A stretch of 5,877 bases of DNA, taken from assembly GCA_003695285.1 (NCBI GenBank), contig RFIL01000291.1, forward strand, positions 1 to 5,877, read 5' to 3'. Positions 1-5,688 of the stretch are shown piece by piece. This stretch comes from Calditrichota bacterium. GTDB lineage: Bacteria > Calditrichota > Calditrichia > RBG-13-44-9 > J075. The position numbers were made by a program, and so were the translations under genes. Each line of letters starts with the position of its first letter. Positions within the stretch are counted from its first letter, which is position 1. The notes below the pieces were generated by a model, which was not told where the DNA came from, did no database searches, and was given only the letters and a program-made list of their open reading frames with translations.

Positions 1-223
1 TCTGGTTCGGGAGCGATGGGAATATCAGGGGGAACCCGGTCAATTAATTTCATTAATTCCTCTGGGAGAAGTTAAAGGGGTCACCACGGAAGGGCTGGCC
101 TTTCCTCTAAATCATGAAACCCTGGGGCTGGGGTACCGGGAAGGGTTGAGTAACTATATTCAACAAAATCCCGTCCGGGTTTTGGTAGAGGAGGGGGTTT
201 TAGCTATTTTTGTTATAGAATAG
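1..223 (+). CDS. thiN: Thiamine pyrophosphokinase, C-terminal fragment
   Basis: This is the 3' end of a gene that enters from the left; the reading frame starts at base 2 and gives 73 codons before TAG at 221-223. The enzyme (EC 2.7.6.2) transfers pyrophosphate from ATP to thiamine, making the cofactor thiamine diphosphate in the cytoplasm. The fragment matches the C-terminal thiamine-binding beta domain of the family: ISLIPLGEVKGVTTEGL, then FPLNHETLGLG, then a GLSN motif followed by VRVLVEEGVLAIF. In the family, the GVTTEGL stretch and the Ser-Asn of the SN motif belong to the thiamine site. The N-terminal ATP-binding domain lies outside the window. The gene converges on the TetR gene with about 33 bp between stop codons. 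Identification rests on recalled family motifs, which are distinctive; an intact upstream part is assumed. Confidence 0.87.
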   Translation, partial: LVRERWEYQGEPGQLISLIPLGEVKGVTTEGLAFPLNHETLGLGYREGLSNYIQQNPVRVLVEEGVLAIFVIE

Positions 224-242
224 TCGGAGGAAAGCGCTAAAA

Positions 243-270
243 TGATGTTCCCAAAATTATCGGAACATCA
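243..270 (-). terminator. Inverted repeat over the tetR stop codon, possible weak terminator
   Basis: TGATGTTCC (243-251) and GGAACATCA (262-270) form a perfect 9-bp stem with a 10-nt loop. The TAA stop of the minus-strand TetR gene (257-259) lies in the loop. Read on the minus strand, the stem runs into ATTTTAG, a short T tract, so it could end tetR transcription; on the plus strand no T tract follows. Its place between convergent genes fits a terminator, but the T run is weak. Confidence 0.4.
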
Positions 271-844
271 ACGCAATCTTCTCAATCGCAGAGTCAATTA
301 ACCCCTGCTGGTCCAGCCGGGCGTCGATCCTTCTTGCCAGTAACAGGCTTACCAAACCATGCATGAACGTCCAGATTAAATGAGCACTTTGATAAGGCTC
401 TTTTACATTGAGCACTTTCTCCCGGGTAGCCTCTGCCAGAGTTTCTGAAATTAACTCCAGGGTATGACGAGCGCGACGATATTTCTCAGCAGGATACCGC
501 TCCATTCGTTCCGGATTCAACATAAACATGATTTCATAATACTCCGGGTTCTTTAATCCAAATTGAATATAATCCACACAGAGCGCTTTTAACCGCTCCA
601 GAGTGTCATGATGAGTTTGATAGGTTTGTTCCATGATGGAGATCAGGAGTTCAAAACCCTCCTCAATGAGACTATGTACTAATGCATCTTTGTTCCGAAA
701 ATAGAAATAGATGGTACCAACACTACAACCCACTTTACGAGAAATCATCCGCATGGAAAGGTTACTGATACCATTCTGTACCAGTAAATGACGAGTTACA
801 TCCAGAATCGTGCGACGAATATGATTTTCCGAAGCTGTTGCCAT
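257..844 (-). CDS. TetR/AcrR-family transcriptional regulator with WHG-type C-terminal domain
   Basis: This complete 195-residue protein has the usual TetR length. Residues about 8-55 form the DNA-binding domain: the helix-turn-helix covers SMRMISRKVGCSVGTIYFYF, followed by RNKDAL, a very typical TetR signature. The C-terminal ligand and dimer domain resembles the WHG (TetR_C_33) type, with YIQFGLKNPEYYEIMF at about 92-107 and W158...H162-G163 in IWTFMHGLVSLLLARR. The start is ATG at 844, supported by a GAGGTGA Shine-Dalgarno sequence at 854-860 with 9 nt spacing. Proteins of this family usually repress their own or a nearby gene and release DNA when a small ligand binds. No drug pump or enzyme gene lies beside it: thiN converges, and the divergent side has only a tiny possible ORF. 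Target and ligand are therefore unknown; autoregulation is inferred. Confidence 0.93.
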   Translation of the reverse strand: MATASENHIRRTILDVTRHLLVQNGISNLSMRMISRKVGCSVGTIYFYFRNKDALVHSLIEEGFELLISIMEQTYQTHHDTLERLKALCVDYIQFGLKNPEYYEIMFMLNPERMERYPAEKYRRARHTLELISETLAEATREKVLNVKEPYQSAHLIWTFMHGLVSLLLARRIDARLDQQGLIDSAIEKIALMFR

Positions 845-866
845 GAAATTGCCTCACCTCTTCGAT

Positions 867-895
867 CAATGTATCATTCAACATTATTAACATTG
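867..895. promoter_or_regulatory. Candidate TetR operator
   Basis: Half-sites CAATGT (867-872) and ACATTG (890-895) form a 29-bp interrupted palindrome. Inside it lies a direct repeat, AACATT-ATT-AACATT (880-894). It sits just downstream of the predicted tetR transcription start and covers the -35 hexamer of the opposing promoter-like sequence, a typical place for an autoregulatory operator. A-T-rich DNA gives such matches by chance, so this is a weak call. Confidence 0.3.
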
Positions 896-916
896 CACTT
901 CATTTCATGGTAAAAT
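887..916 (+). promoter_or_regulatory. Promoter-like sequence divergent from tetR
   Basis: TTAACA (887-892) and TAAAAT (911-916), each five of six to consensus, are spaced by 18 bp on the plus strand. The -10 element overlaps the -10 region of the tetR promoter. It would start a transcript near 923 that runs into the orphan region 923-1400. No ordinary gene follows on that strand. Confidence 0.35.
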
Positions 917-942
917 ATAGAGGTATTTCCAAAATTGTTCAA
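914..942 (-). promoter_or_regulatory. Probable sigma-70-type promoter of tetR
   Basis: On the minus strand, TTGAAC (937-942, four of six matches to the -35 consensus) is separated by exactly 17 bp from TATATT (914-919, five of six to the -10 consensus). Transcription would start near 906, giving a leader of about 60 nt before the tetR start codon. The match is by eye against the E. coli consensus, and the host's own consensus is unknown. Confidence 0.5.
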
Positions 943-954
943 GAAGGAAAAAAG

Positions 955-1017
955 ATGGTAGGAATCTTGAAAATGATAGGAAATAACCCTAAAAGATTAA
1001 TACTTCAATGCTTTTGA
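955..1017 (+). CDS. Possible 20-codon small ORF, hypothetical
   Basis: An ATG at 955 opens 20 codons ending in TGA at 1015-1017. The peptide is short, basic and hydrophobic: it begins MVGILKMIG, has an NPKRL stretch and ends LQCF. AAGGA at 944-948 gives a Shine-Dalgarno sequence at 6-nt spacing, and a promoter-like sequence lies about 40 bp upstream. It is divergent from the TetR gene, where a regulator's target would usually lie. A T-rich run and then the 129-bp repeat element follow at once, so it could be a remnant of a longer gene. ORFs of this size arise often by chance and I recognise no family. Treat it as a candidate only. Confidence 0.2.
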   Translation: MVGILKMIGNNPKRLILQCF

Positions 1018-1020
1018 AAT

Positions 1021-1250
1021 TTTTTTTCGTTGGGGCTGTCTAAAAAAGTCACCCGATCATTCTGAGCGGAGCGAAGAATCTCACCGTTATATGCGCAAAA
1101 TGAGATTCTTCGTCACTTCGTTCCTCAGATTGACACTCATCAGTCTTTTTAGACAGCCCCGGGATGGGGGGGAGTTGGATTTAATCTCATAAACAATGAC
1201 CTGAATAATTTACATCATTTTCTACTTTTGGCCATCCCCAACGAGAAAAA
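1021..1250. repeat. Outer inverted repeat interrupted by the 129-bp element
   Basis: TTTTTTTCGTTGGGG (1021-1035) pairs with CCCCAACGAGAAAAA (1236-1250): 15 positions with one mismatch. The right arm continues inward as CCAT (1232-1235). Its partner ATGG is not next to the left arm but at 1164-1167, just past the inserted element. Joining the sequence on either side of the element restores CGTTGGGGATGG, the exact complement of CCATCCCCAACG (1232-1243). This indicates that an older imperfect inverted repeat existed first and its left arm was then split. Confidence 0.6.
1032..1160. mobile_element. MITE- or REP-like 129-bp element with perfect 15-bp terminal inverted repeats
   Basis: The ends are GGGGCTGTCTAAAAA (1032-1046) and its exact complement (1146-1160). 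A second, inner perfect arm, CGAAGAATCTCA (1072-1083) with TGAGATTCTTCG (1101-1112), encloses a 17-nt loop, so the whole unit can fold into a long hairpin. The middle carries ATTCTGAGCGGAGCGAAGAATCTC and a diverged inverted copy with CAATCTGAGGAACGAAG; from memory, similar motifs recur as dispersed repeats in several phyla. There is no ORF, so it would depend on a transposase in trans. GGG at 1033-1035 and 1161-1163 could be a 3-bp target duplication, but the G run makes the exact boundary uncertain. The GGGGCTGTC end resembles tips of some IS elements; I cannot name the family. Confidence 0.72.
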
Positions 1251-1327
1251 CTGGAAAGAAGACTTATTTTTTAAGGTTCTTTGAGATAAACCCCTTTCAC
1301 CTTTTTATGTGTCCGGGGGCAAATTCA

Positions 1328-1346
1328 AAAACTGGAAACCAGTTTT
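1328..1346 (-). terminator. Small hairpin downstream of the protease gene, possible terminator
   Basis: AAAACTGG (1328-1335) and CCAGTTTT (1339-1346) form a perfect 8-bp stem with a 3-nt loop about 30 nt past the protease stop codon. Read on the minus strand the stem is followed by a T-rich run ending near TTTTTGAATTT, the layout of an intrinsic terminator. Only four pairs contain G-C, so it may be weak. Confidence 0.4.
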
Positions 1347-1364
1347 GTTCGGAGATCTTTTTTG

Positions 1365-1400
1365 AAGCCATGTTGTTATTTAATCAACATGGCTTTTTTT
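1365..1400 (+). terminator. Strong plus-strand intrinsic terminator overlapping the protease 3' end
   Basis: AAGCCATGTTG (1365-1375) and CAACATGGCTT (1385-1395) form a perfect 11-bp stem with a 9-nt loop, followed on the plus strand by an unbroken T run to 1400. The minus-strand protease stop codon (1376-1378) lies in the loop. On the minus strand the stem is followed by TCAAAAAA, not T, so the element is oriented to stop plus-strand transcription. No plus-strand gene leads into it; it could protect the protease gene from antisense reading or end an unrecognised transcript. Confidence 0.6.
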
Positions 1401-3130
1401 ACTTTAATCTGTCCCTTGCTCTGGAGGGCAATAAAATAGATTCCCGAACTCAGGTTGCTGGCATCCCATACGAAAACATCAAATCCACTTTTAACACCTT
1501 CCCTGAGAGTGGCAATTTTTTCTCCCAGGAGATTGTACACCTCAACCCGATAAGCGGCTGTTTCGGGTAGAAAGAAAAGAATGGTGGTGGAGGCATTAAA
1601 AGGATTGGGATAATTCTGATACAGTTCAAAAGTTGTGGGAGGTTCTCCCACCACCGGAATCCCATTATACAACATGGCCGCATCAAAGGCATTGATGATA
1701 CCCCATCCATATTCGTTGTCGGGGGTATTGGCCTGGCTGGCGGTTTGATGTAGAGCCTCAATAATTTCCATATTGGTGAGATTGGGATTGGCCTGAAGCA
1801 CCAGTGCGGCAGCCCCGGCCACCAGAGGACAGGAGAGTGAAGTGCCGCTGACCGATACATATCCATGTGGGTCATAGGGGCTGGCGCAGGCAGTGGATAC
1901 CCCCCGGGCCATCACATCGGGTTTAATCTGTCCATCGGAAGTTGGCCCCATGGAGCTGAAAGAAGCCCTGGAACCGGAGGCGGTTACTGCCCCGACCGCA
2001 AGAACACTATCCCCATCAGCCGGGGATACCAGGGTGTTTTCCGGGGGATTGGCAGGCCCTTCATTTCCAGCAGAGTTGACCACTAAAATCCCTCGACTGG
2101 CGGCAATGTCTGCTCCAATCGCAACAATGGTGGTGTTACCATCCATATCCTGCCAGGTATAATTGGGTTCTCCATTGGTAAATCCATCCCGATACCCCAG
2201 TGAACTACTGATGATATCAGCACCCAGACTGTCCGCCCATTCGGCACCAGCCACCCAGGCATCTTCCTCAATATGGCGTTCCCAGTCCGTATTTTCCGTT
2301 TTGGCCAGGAGGAAATCCGCCCCGAACGCCGGCCCGATTAAAGAGCCCTCCTGGAAACCTGCCAGGGCGCTTAATGTGTAGGTTCCATGATTTCCGGTTC
2401 CCATTTGACCCGGCTCATCAGAGACAATGCTGTCCCCATTGACAAAGTCCCAGGTATGGAGGATGTTCAATTGCGATAGGGCTTCGTGTTGCAGATTATT
2501 AAATCCTGCATCTAACATGGCAATGGTCACCCCGGAACCGTTTAATCCCATATCATGGAGGGGGATGACGTTAATCTGATTGATCTGATCATATGAAAAG
2601 CCATAATTAAACGAATGGGGGGATTCGGATTTCTCCAGCGGAGGTGCAGTCAATTCTCCCTCTATCTTCACCGGAAGGGGTTCGGTTTTGGTGAAGACTC
2701 GATCTAATTTTTTGACGTAGTTGCGTTGACTCAAGGTTTGAATTTGTTGTGGGGTTGCTTCCACGGATACCGCATTTAGCCAGCGAGACTTATGGCGAAC
2801 TCGATTTACCAAAGATGCCACATCGTTAACATACTCACTGTTTACGGGGATATCGTAGTAATCTACTAAATGATTGGGACCACGATTTCTTAAACGGCGT
2901 CGATAGGCTTTTTCCGTCAGGGTTGCTTCTACCTGGTTGAGTTTTTCGGAGAGATTATCCCCTTTGTCAGCAAAATACACCCATACCAAAAGTGTCTCAT
3001 CAGAAGCGCTTTCCTGTATTTGCTGTTGAAGCCGGGGGGTAACCTTGGAAAAAGTTTGGGAATGGAGTAGTGAAGGGAAGAGATAAACTAAAATCGTAAG
3101 GGTGAATAACACTGGAATTAGTCTTCTCAT
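1376..3130 (-). CDS. Secreted S8 (subtilisin-like) serine protease with T9SS C-terminal sorting domain
   Basis: This complete 584-residue protein is a secreted endopeptidase. Residues 1-24 form a Sec signal peptide: MRR, a hydrophobic core, then a likely cut after LLHS. Residues about 30-146 are a propeptide-like region of the kind found in FCB proteases (LLVWVYFADKG, YYDIPV, SRWLNAVSVEATPQQI). The S8 catalytic domain spans about 175-490. The triad is Asp207 (MLDAGF), His248 (GTGNHGT) and Ser431 (SGTSLSCPLVAG), with oxyanion Asn356 in NSAGNEG, so the enzyme should be active. Residues about 498-584 form a type A T9SS sorting domain: FELYQNYPNPFN, YNLLGEKI, WDASNLSSGIYF, and a basic tail ending MLIK. 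From that domain I infer Sec export, then release or anchoring at the surface by T9SS. ATG at 3130 has AAAGGA (3138-3143) at 7-nt spacing. Its substrate is unknown. It stands alone, divergent from the lipoprotein operon. Confidence 0.95.
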   Translation of the reverse strand: MRRLIPVLFTLTILVYLFPSLLHSQTFSKVTPRLQQQIQESASDETLLVWVYFADKGDNLSEKLNQVEATLTEKAYRRRLRNRGPNHLVDYYDIPVNSEYVNDVASLVNRVRHKSRWLNAVSVEATPQQIQTLSQRNYVKKLDRVFTKTEPLPVKIEGELTAPPLEKSESPHSFNYGFSYDQINQINVIPLHDMGLNGSGVTIAMLDAGFNNLQHEALSQLNILHTWDFVNGDSIVSDEPGQMGTGNHGTYTLSALAGFQEGSLIGPAFGADFLLAKTENTDWERHIEEDAWVAGAEWADSLGADIISSSLGYRDGFTNGEPNYTWQDMDGNTTIVAIGADIAASRGILVVNSAGNEGPANPPENTLVSPADGDSVLAVGAVTASGSRASFSSMGPTSDGQIKPDVMARGVSTACASPYDPHGYVSVSGTSLSCPLVAGAAALVLQANPNLTNMEIIEALHQTASQANTPDNEYGWGIINAFDAAMLYNGIPVVGEPPTTFELYQNYPNPFNASTTILFFLPETAAYRVEVYNLLGEKIATLREGVKSGFDVFVWDASNLSSGIYFIALQSKGQIKVKKAMLIK

Positions 3131-3201
3131 TCTCGAATCCTTTCATATTGTTATAATAATACCCGTAATATTTTGAAAAATAAACCAGTCATCTGTAATG
3201 A

Positions 3202-3212
3202 TGTAAGTTACA
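3202..3212. promoter_or_regulatory. Short palindrome, possible regulator site
   Basis: TGTAA-G-TTACA is an 11-bp perfect odd palindrome between the two divergent genes, with another TGTAA at 3194-3198, 8 bp away in register. The position would suit control of either gene. The site is short and single, so chance is a real alternative. Confidence 0.2.
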
Positions 3213-3261
3213 CATAAAGCAAAAAAATCACAATACTTCACCGGGGAATTTAAAATAAAGT

Positions 3262-3353
3262 GGAGGTGAGAAGTAGGTGTTTAAAAGATGGATTCAACAA
3301 CAATGACTGTTGAAAATTTCATCAAAGGTTGTTTTTTCGACACATGGTGGTGA
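3262..3353 (+). promoter_or_regulatory. Orphan Shine-Dalgarno with very short ORFs, possible leader region
   Basis: GGAGGTGA (3262-3269) is the best ribosome binding sequence in the window, yet no gene follows it. A GTG at 3277, with ideal 7-nt spacing, opens 9 codons (3277-3306). An ATG at 3288 opens 21 codons (3288-3353) in another frame. Downstream, TTCAACA (3293-3299) can pair with TGTTGAA (3308-3314). Alternatively AACAAC (3296-3301) can pair with GTTGTT (3328-3333), which runs into a T tract ending at 3337. The two pairings exclude each other, as in an attenuator, but both stems are short and A-U-rich. Confidence 0.22.
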
Positions 3354-3511
3354 AATCACTATCATCGAAGTCCTGGCAATAACATCTTTAAAAACACTAC
3401 CTTTTATGAACATTCCAATTGGGAAATAGAATGGCATTGCATTTGCAAAAATACAAAGTGGTTGTTTGAAATAATAGATCAGGGATGAACTTTAATTCAG
3501 GGAAGAATAAA

Positions 3512-5662
3512 ATGAAAGACCGATCTACCCATCCGTGCAATGTACACCCCAATTTTCCTTTAAAAAAACGATTGGCTGTTGTCTTAGCCGTTCTATTTGT
3601 TTGGTTTGTAACGGTAAGTTGTTCTGTAAAGGAACCGGTGTTGCCCAGTTGGTCAGTCCCTCTGAATGTGCCTTTAAGCGAGGAAGTTTTTGTGCTGGGT
3701 GAGGAGTTAATTAATGACTCTACCATCATTGTTCAGGGAGCTGATTCGGTAATTTACCTGTCCCTGGATGGCTCACTGGAGCCGCTTGAAATCTCCCCAA
3801 CCGATTTTTCTTTTGAGGAAACCGATACTTCCTTTTCTTTTATGCTGGATACCCTGGAGTTAAACAATCTGGATCCTCTAAACACCGGGCTTCTGACTCT
3901 GGGAGAGATTTATCCGGAGTTGTATAATCTGGTAAGTGGTGGTCAATCCATCCCCTTCACCATGCCGGAAACGACGTTGGTTACCCCTTCGGTTTCTCTT
4001 CCTACAGATGATTTCCGTTCCATACACATTGTCGATGGGAATTTAGTTTTTCAATTTACCAATGATCTGCCATTCCCGGTGGGCCCCAATTCTTCCCATC
4101 CAGCGGGAATTGAGATTACCTTTCGAGATAGTCTACAACAAGTGGTGGCAACAGTTACTGTCGGGCAGGTGTTGAACCCCGGGGAGAATGTGATCCAAAC
4201 GGTTCCCATTGTCAGTAACAGCTGGGTGTATTCCCCAATGGAAGTGAGCTTTATTTTGCCAATAGCTCAGGAAACAACTTTTACTTTAAATGAATCCGTT
4301 CTTAATACTAGCGGTCTTTCTACGGAAATCACTCTGGAAAATATTCGAGTGGATGAAGCGATTGCCCGGGTGGAACCTCAGGAGATTGAGAAAACCTATG
4401 CCATTGAACTCAGTAACGAAAATGCATTGCGGGAAGCGGTCATAGCACAGGGAGCCATTGAGGTCCAATTTAACAATCAAACACCAGTAGGGGCGCAGGT
4501 CATTTATGAGATTCCCAACATCCTGACTCCTCAAAACACTTCCTTCCGGGATAGTGTGGTGGTGGAACCGGGAAATGTTACCCATCGGGTGGTTGTCTTG
4601 AATGGAATGCGCATCACGACGGCCCAGGAAGGTGAGGGGTACATCGATAGCCTTAAAGTGGGTTACTTTACCCGTACAGAAACCGCCAATGATTTCATTC
4701 ATATTCGGGCAACGGATGAAGTATCCATCCAGGTTCGTGTGGATTCCCTGACTTTCCAATCTTTTTCCGGTTATATCGCCGGGGAAGAATTTACACTGGA
4801 ACCCTACACGATTAATGATATCATGGAATATGATAATATCCCGGATAACATCCTTCTCAATAATGTGGAACTCGCTCTCACTCTCCGGAATGAGATCTGG
4901 ATTGAAAATTTGTTCCTGAATTTGACGATTACCGGTTACCATGAGGATGAAAATGGGGTCGTTACCGATTCCTCAAAGTTATACCTGCTCAATCATCAAG
5001 TGATGCCGGGAACTCCTGGTAATCCCGGAATTACAACCATCACTTTAACCGGAGAAGATGTTGTGAATTTCCTGAATACCCTCCCCACTTCAATTCGCAC
5101 GGAGGGATATGCCTCTCTCTCCGGAGATGTCATCATTGCAGGTGAGAGTCGGGTAGAAGGTGATTATGTGTTCTCAACTCCCTTACGCTTCGAGATTAGT
5201 GAACCGGCGTTTTTAAAGGGGGATGTGCAGGTGATACAGGAAGATGATGTGGATTCACAGATTAAAGATGCGGAAGATGGAGCTTTTCAGGAAGCTCACC
5301 TGACTCTGGAACTAACCAATGGAACCCCGGTAGGTGGAAGTATCCGGTTAATCGTCAGTGCGGATCCCCAACATCAGGATTTATTTGACAGCACATATTT
5401 TAATCCCCAATTGGAATTTCGGAAGGAAGTGGTTGTGCAACCTGCACCAACGGATCCCTTGACCGGTTTTGTCACCACCCCAACCGTGAATACTATAGAT
5501 TTATCACTCACTGCTGAAGAGTTCCGGCTCTTTAAAAATCCTCCTTTGAGAATAGGATATGAATTGGGTGTTGCTCAAACCGATGGAGTTGTTGCCATCA
5601 GAGCATCTGATTTTGTGAAAGTCTCGGGTATTGCCCGGGTGGTTGTGATGGTCAATCAATAA
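3512..5662 (+). CDS. Large modular lipoprotein of unknown function
   Basis: This is a protein of 716 residues (725 if the upstream in-frame ATG at 3485 is used). I prefer 3512: AGGGAAG lies at 3499-3505 with a suitable gap, while the AGGG before 3485 touches the start codon. The N-terminus is a lipoprotein signal: a long polar stretch, KKR, a hydrophobic core (LAVVLAVLFVWFVTV), then SC with the lipid Cys encoded at 3620-3622. After it comes PSWSVPLNVPLSEEVFVL, which resembles the start of other FCB lipoproteins I recall loosely. The rest is beta-rich, acidic and poor in Lys and Cys, with several related modules starting like ExQFNNQTPVG or LELTNGTPVG and ending like IRATDEVSIQVRV or IRASDFVKVSGIARVVV. 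No enzyme motif was seen. It precedes an outer-membrane-like gene by 26 bp, so an envelope role in one complex is inferred. The family is not recognised. Confidence 0.88.
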   Translation: MKDRSTHPCNVHPNFPLKKRLAVVLAVLFVWFVTVSCSVKEPVLPSWSVPLNVPLSEEVFVLGEELINDSTIIVQGADSVIYLSLDGSLEPLEISPTDFSFEETDTSFSFMLDTLELNNLDPLNTGLLTLGEIYPELYNLVSGGQSIPFTMPETTLVTPSVSLPTDDFRSIHIVDGNLVFQFTNDLPFPVGPNSSHPAGIEITFRDSLQQVVATVTVGQVLNPGENVIQTVPIVSNSWVYSPMEVSFILPIAQETTFTLNESVLNTSGLSTEITLENIRVDEAIARVEPQEIEKTYAIELSNENALREAVIAQGAIEVQFNNQTPVGAQVIYEIPNILTPQNTSFRDSVVVEPGNVTHRVVVLNGMRITTAQEGEGYIDSLKVGYFTRTETANDFIHIRATDEVSIQVRVDSLTFQSFSGYIAGEEFTLEPYTINDIMEYDNIPDNILLNNVELALTLRNEIWIENLFLNLTITGYHEDENGVVTDSSKLYLLNHQVMPGTPGNPGITTITLTGEDVVNFLNTLPTSIRTEGYASLSGDVIIAGESRVEGDYVFSTPLRFEISEPAFLKGDVQVIQEDDVDSQIKDAEDGAFQEAHLTLELTNGTPVGGSIRLIVSADPQHQDLFDSTYFNPQLEFRKEVVVQPAPTDPLTGFVTTPTVNTIDLSLTAEEFRLFKNPPLRIGYELGVAQTDGVVAIRASDFVKVSGIARVVVMVNQ

Positions 5663-5688
5663 CCTTTTAAGATAGAGGAAAGGGTAAG

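Larger units (their letters stand above)
845..1364. other. Gene-poor intergenic region between tetR and the protease
   Basis: About 520 bp between the tetR start and the 3' end of the protease gene contain no convincing protein gene on either strand. Visible contents are the tetR promoter and operator-like repeat, a plus-strand promoter-like pair with one tiny ORF, a 129-bp inverted-repeat element nested in an older inverted repeat, and small hairpins at the protease 3' end. No tRNA or rRNA pattern was seen. Confidence 0.7.
3131..3484. other. Divergent intergenic region between protease and lipoprotein genes
   Basis: About 350 bp of A-T-rich sequence must hold the promoters of both flanking genes. 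No promoter pair as good as the tetR one was found for either. A TAAAAT -10-like hexamer lies at 3251-3256 (+) without a convincing -35, and TATTAT/TATAAC stretches lie just upstream of the protease on the minus strand. A palindrome (3202-3212) and an orphan Shine-Dalgarno sequence (3262-3269) are listed separately. No standard gene or structured RNA was recognised. Confidence 0.6.

Noticed and set aside
1032..1160. 129-bp inverted repeat as an intrinsic terminator or CRISPR unit
   Set aside because: There is no T tract after the GC-rich end, and there is only one copy with no spacer array. The terminal repeats and split target fit an inserted element better.
1307..1570. 87-codon plus-strand ORF
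   Set aside because: It mostly overlaps the protease's sorting domain in antisense, has no supporting ribosome binding site, crosses the terminator hairpin and its T run, and resembles no protein family. It is a shadow of the real gene.
1450..1875. 141-codon minus-strand ORF in a second frame within the protease
   Set aside because: It is an out-of-frame reading of the protease sequence, rich in Pro, Met and Trp, as expected for a shifted frame. The protease frame itself has all catalytic motifs and shows no frameshift.
3485..3511. Upstream ATG at 3485 as the lipoprotein start
   Set aside because: The AGGG before it abuts the start codon with no spacing, and using it lengthens an already long polar segment before the signal core. 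It remains possible but is less likely than 3512.
3397..3729. 110-codon minus-strand ORF over the lipoprotein start
   Set aside because: It overlaps the lipoprotein signal sequence in antisense and has low-complexity Ser/Thr-rich content without a recognisable fold.
4286..4942. 218-codon minus-strand ORF inside the lipoprotein gene
   Set aside because: It lies wholly antisense to a well-supported coding frame and has no domain, ribosome binding site or promoter. Long antisense ORFs are common opposite codon-biased genes.
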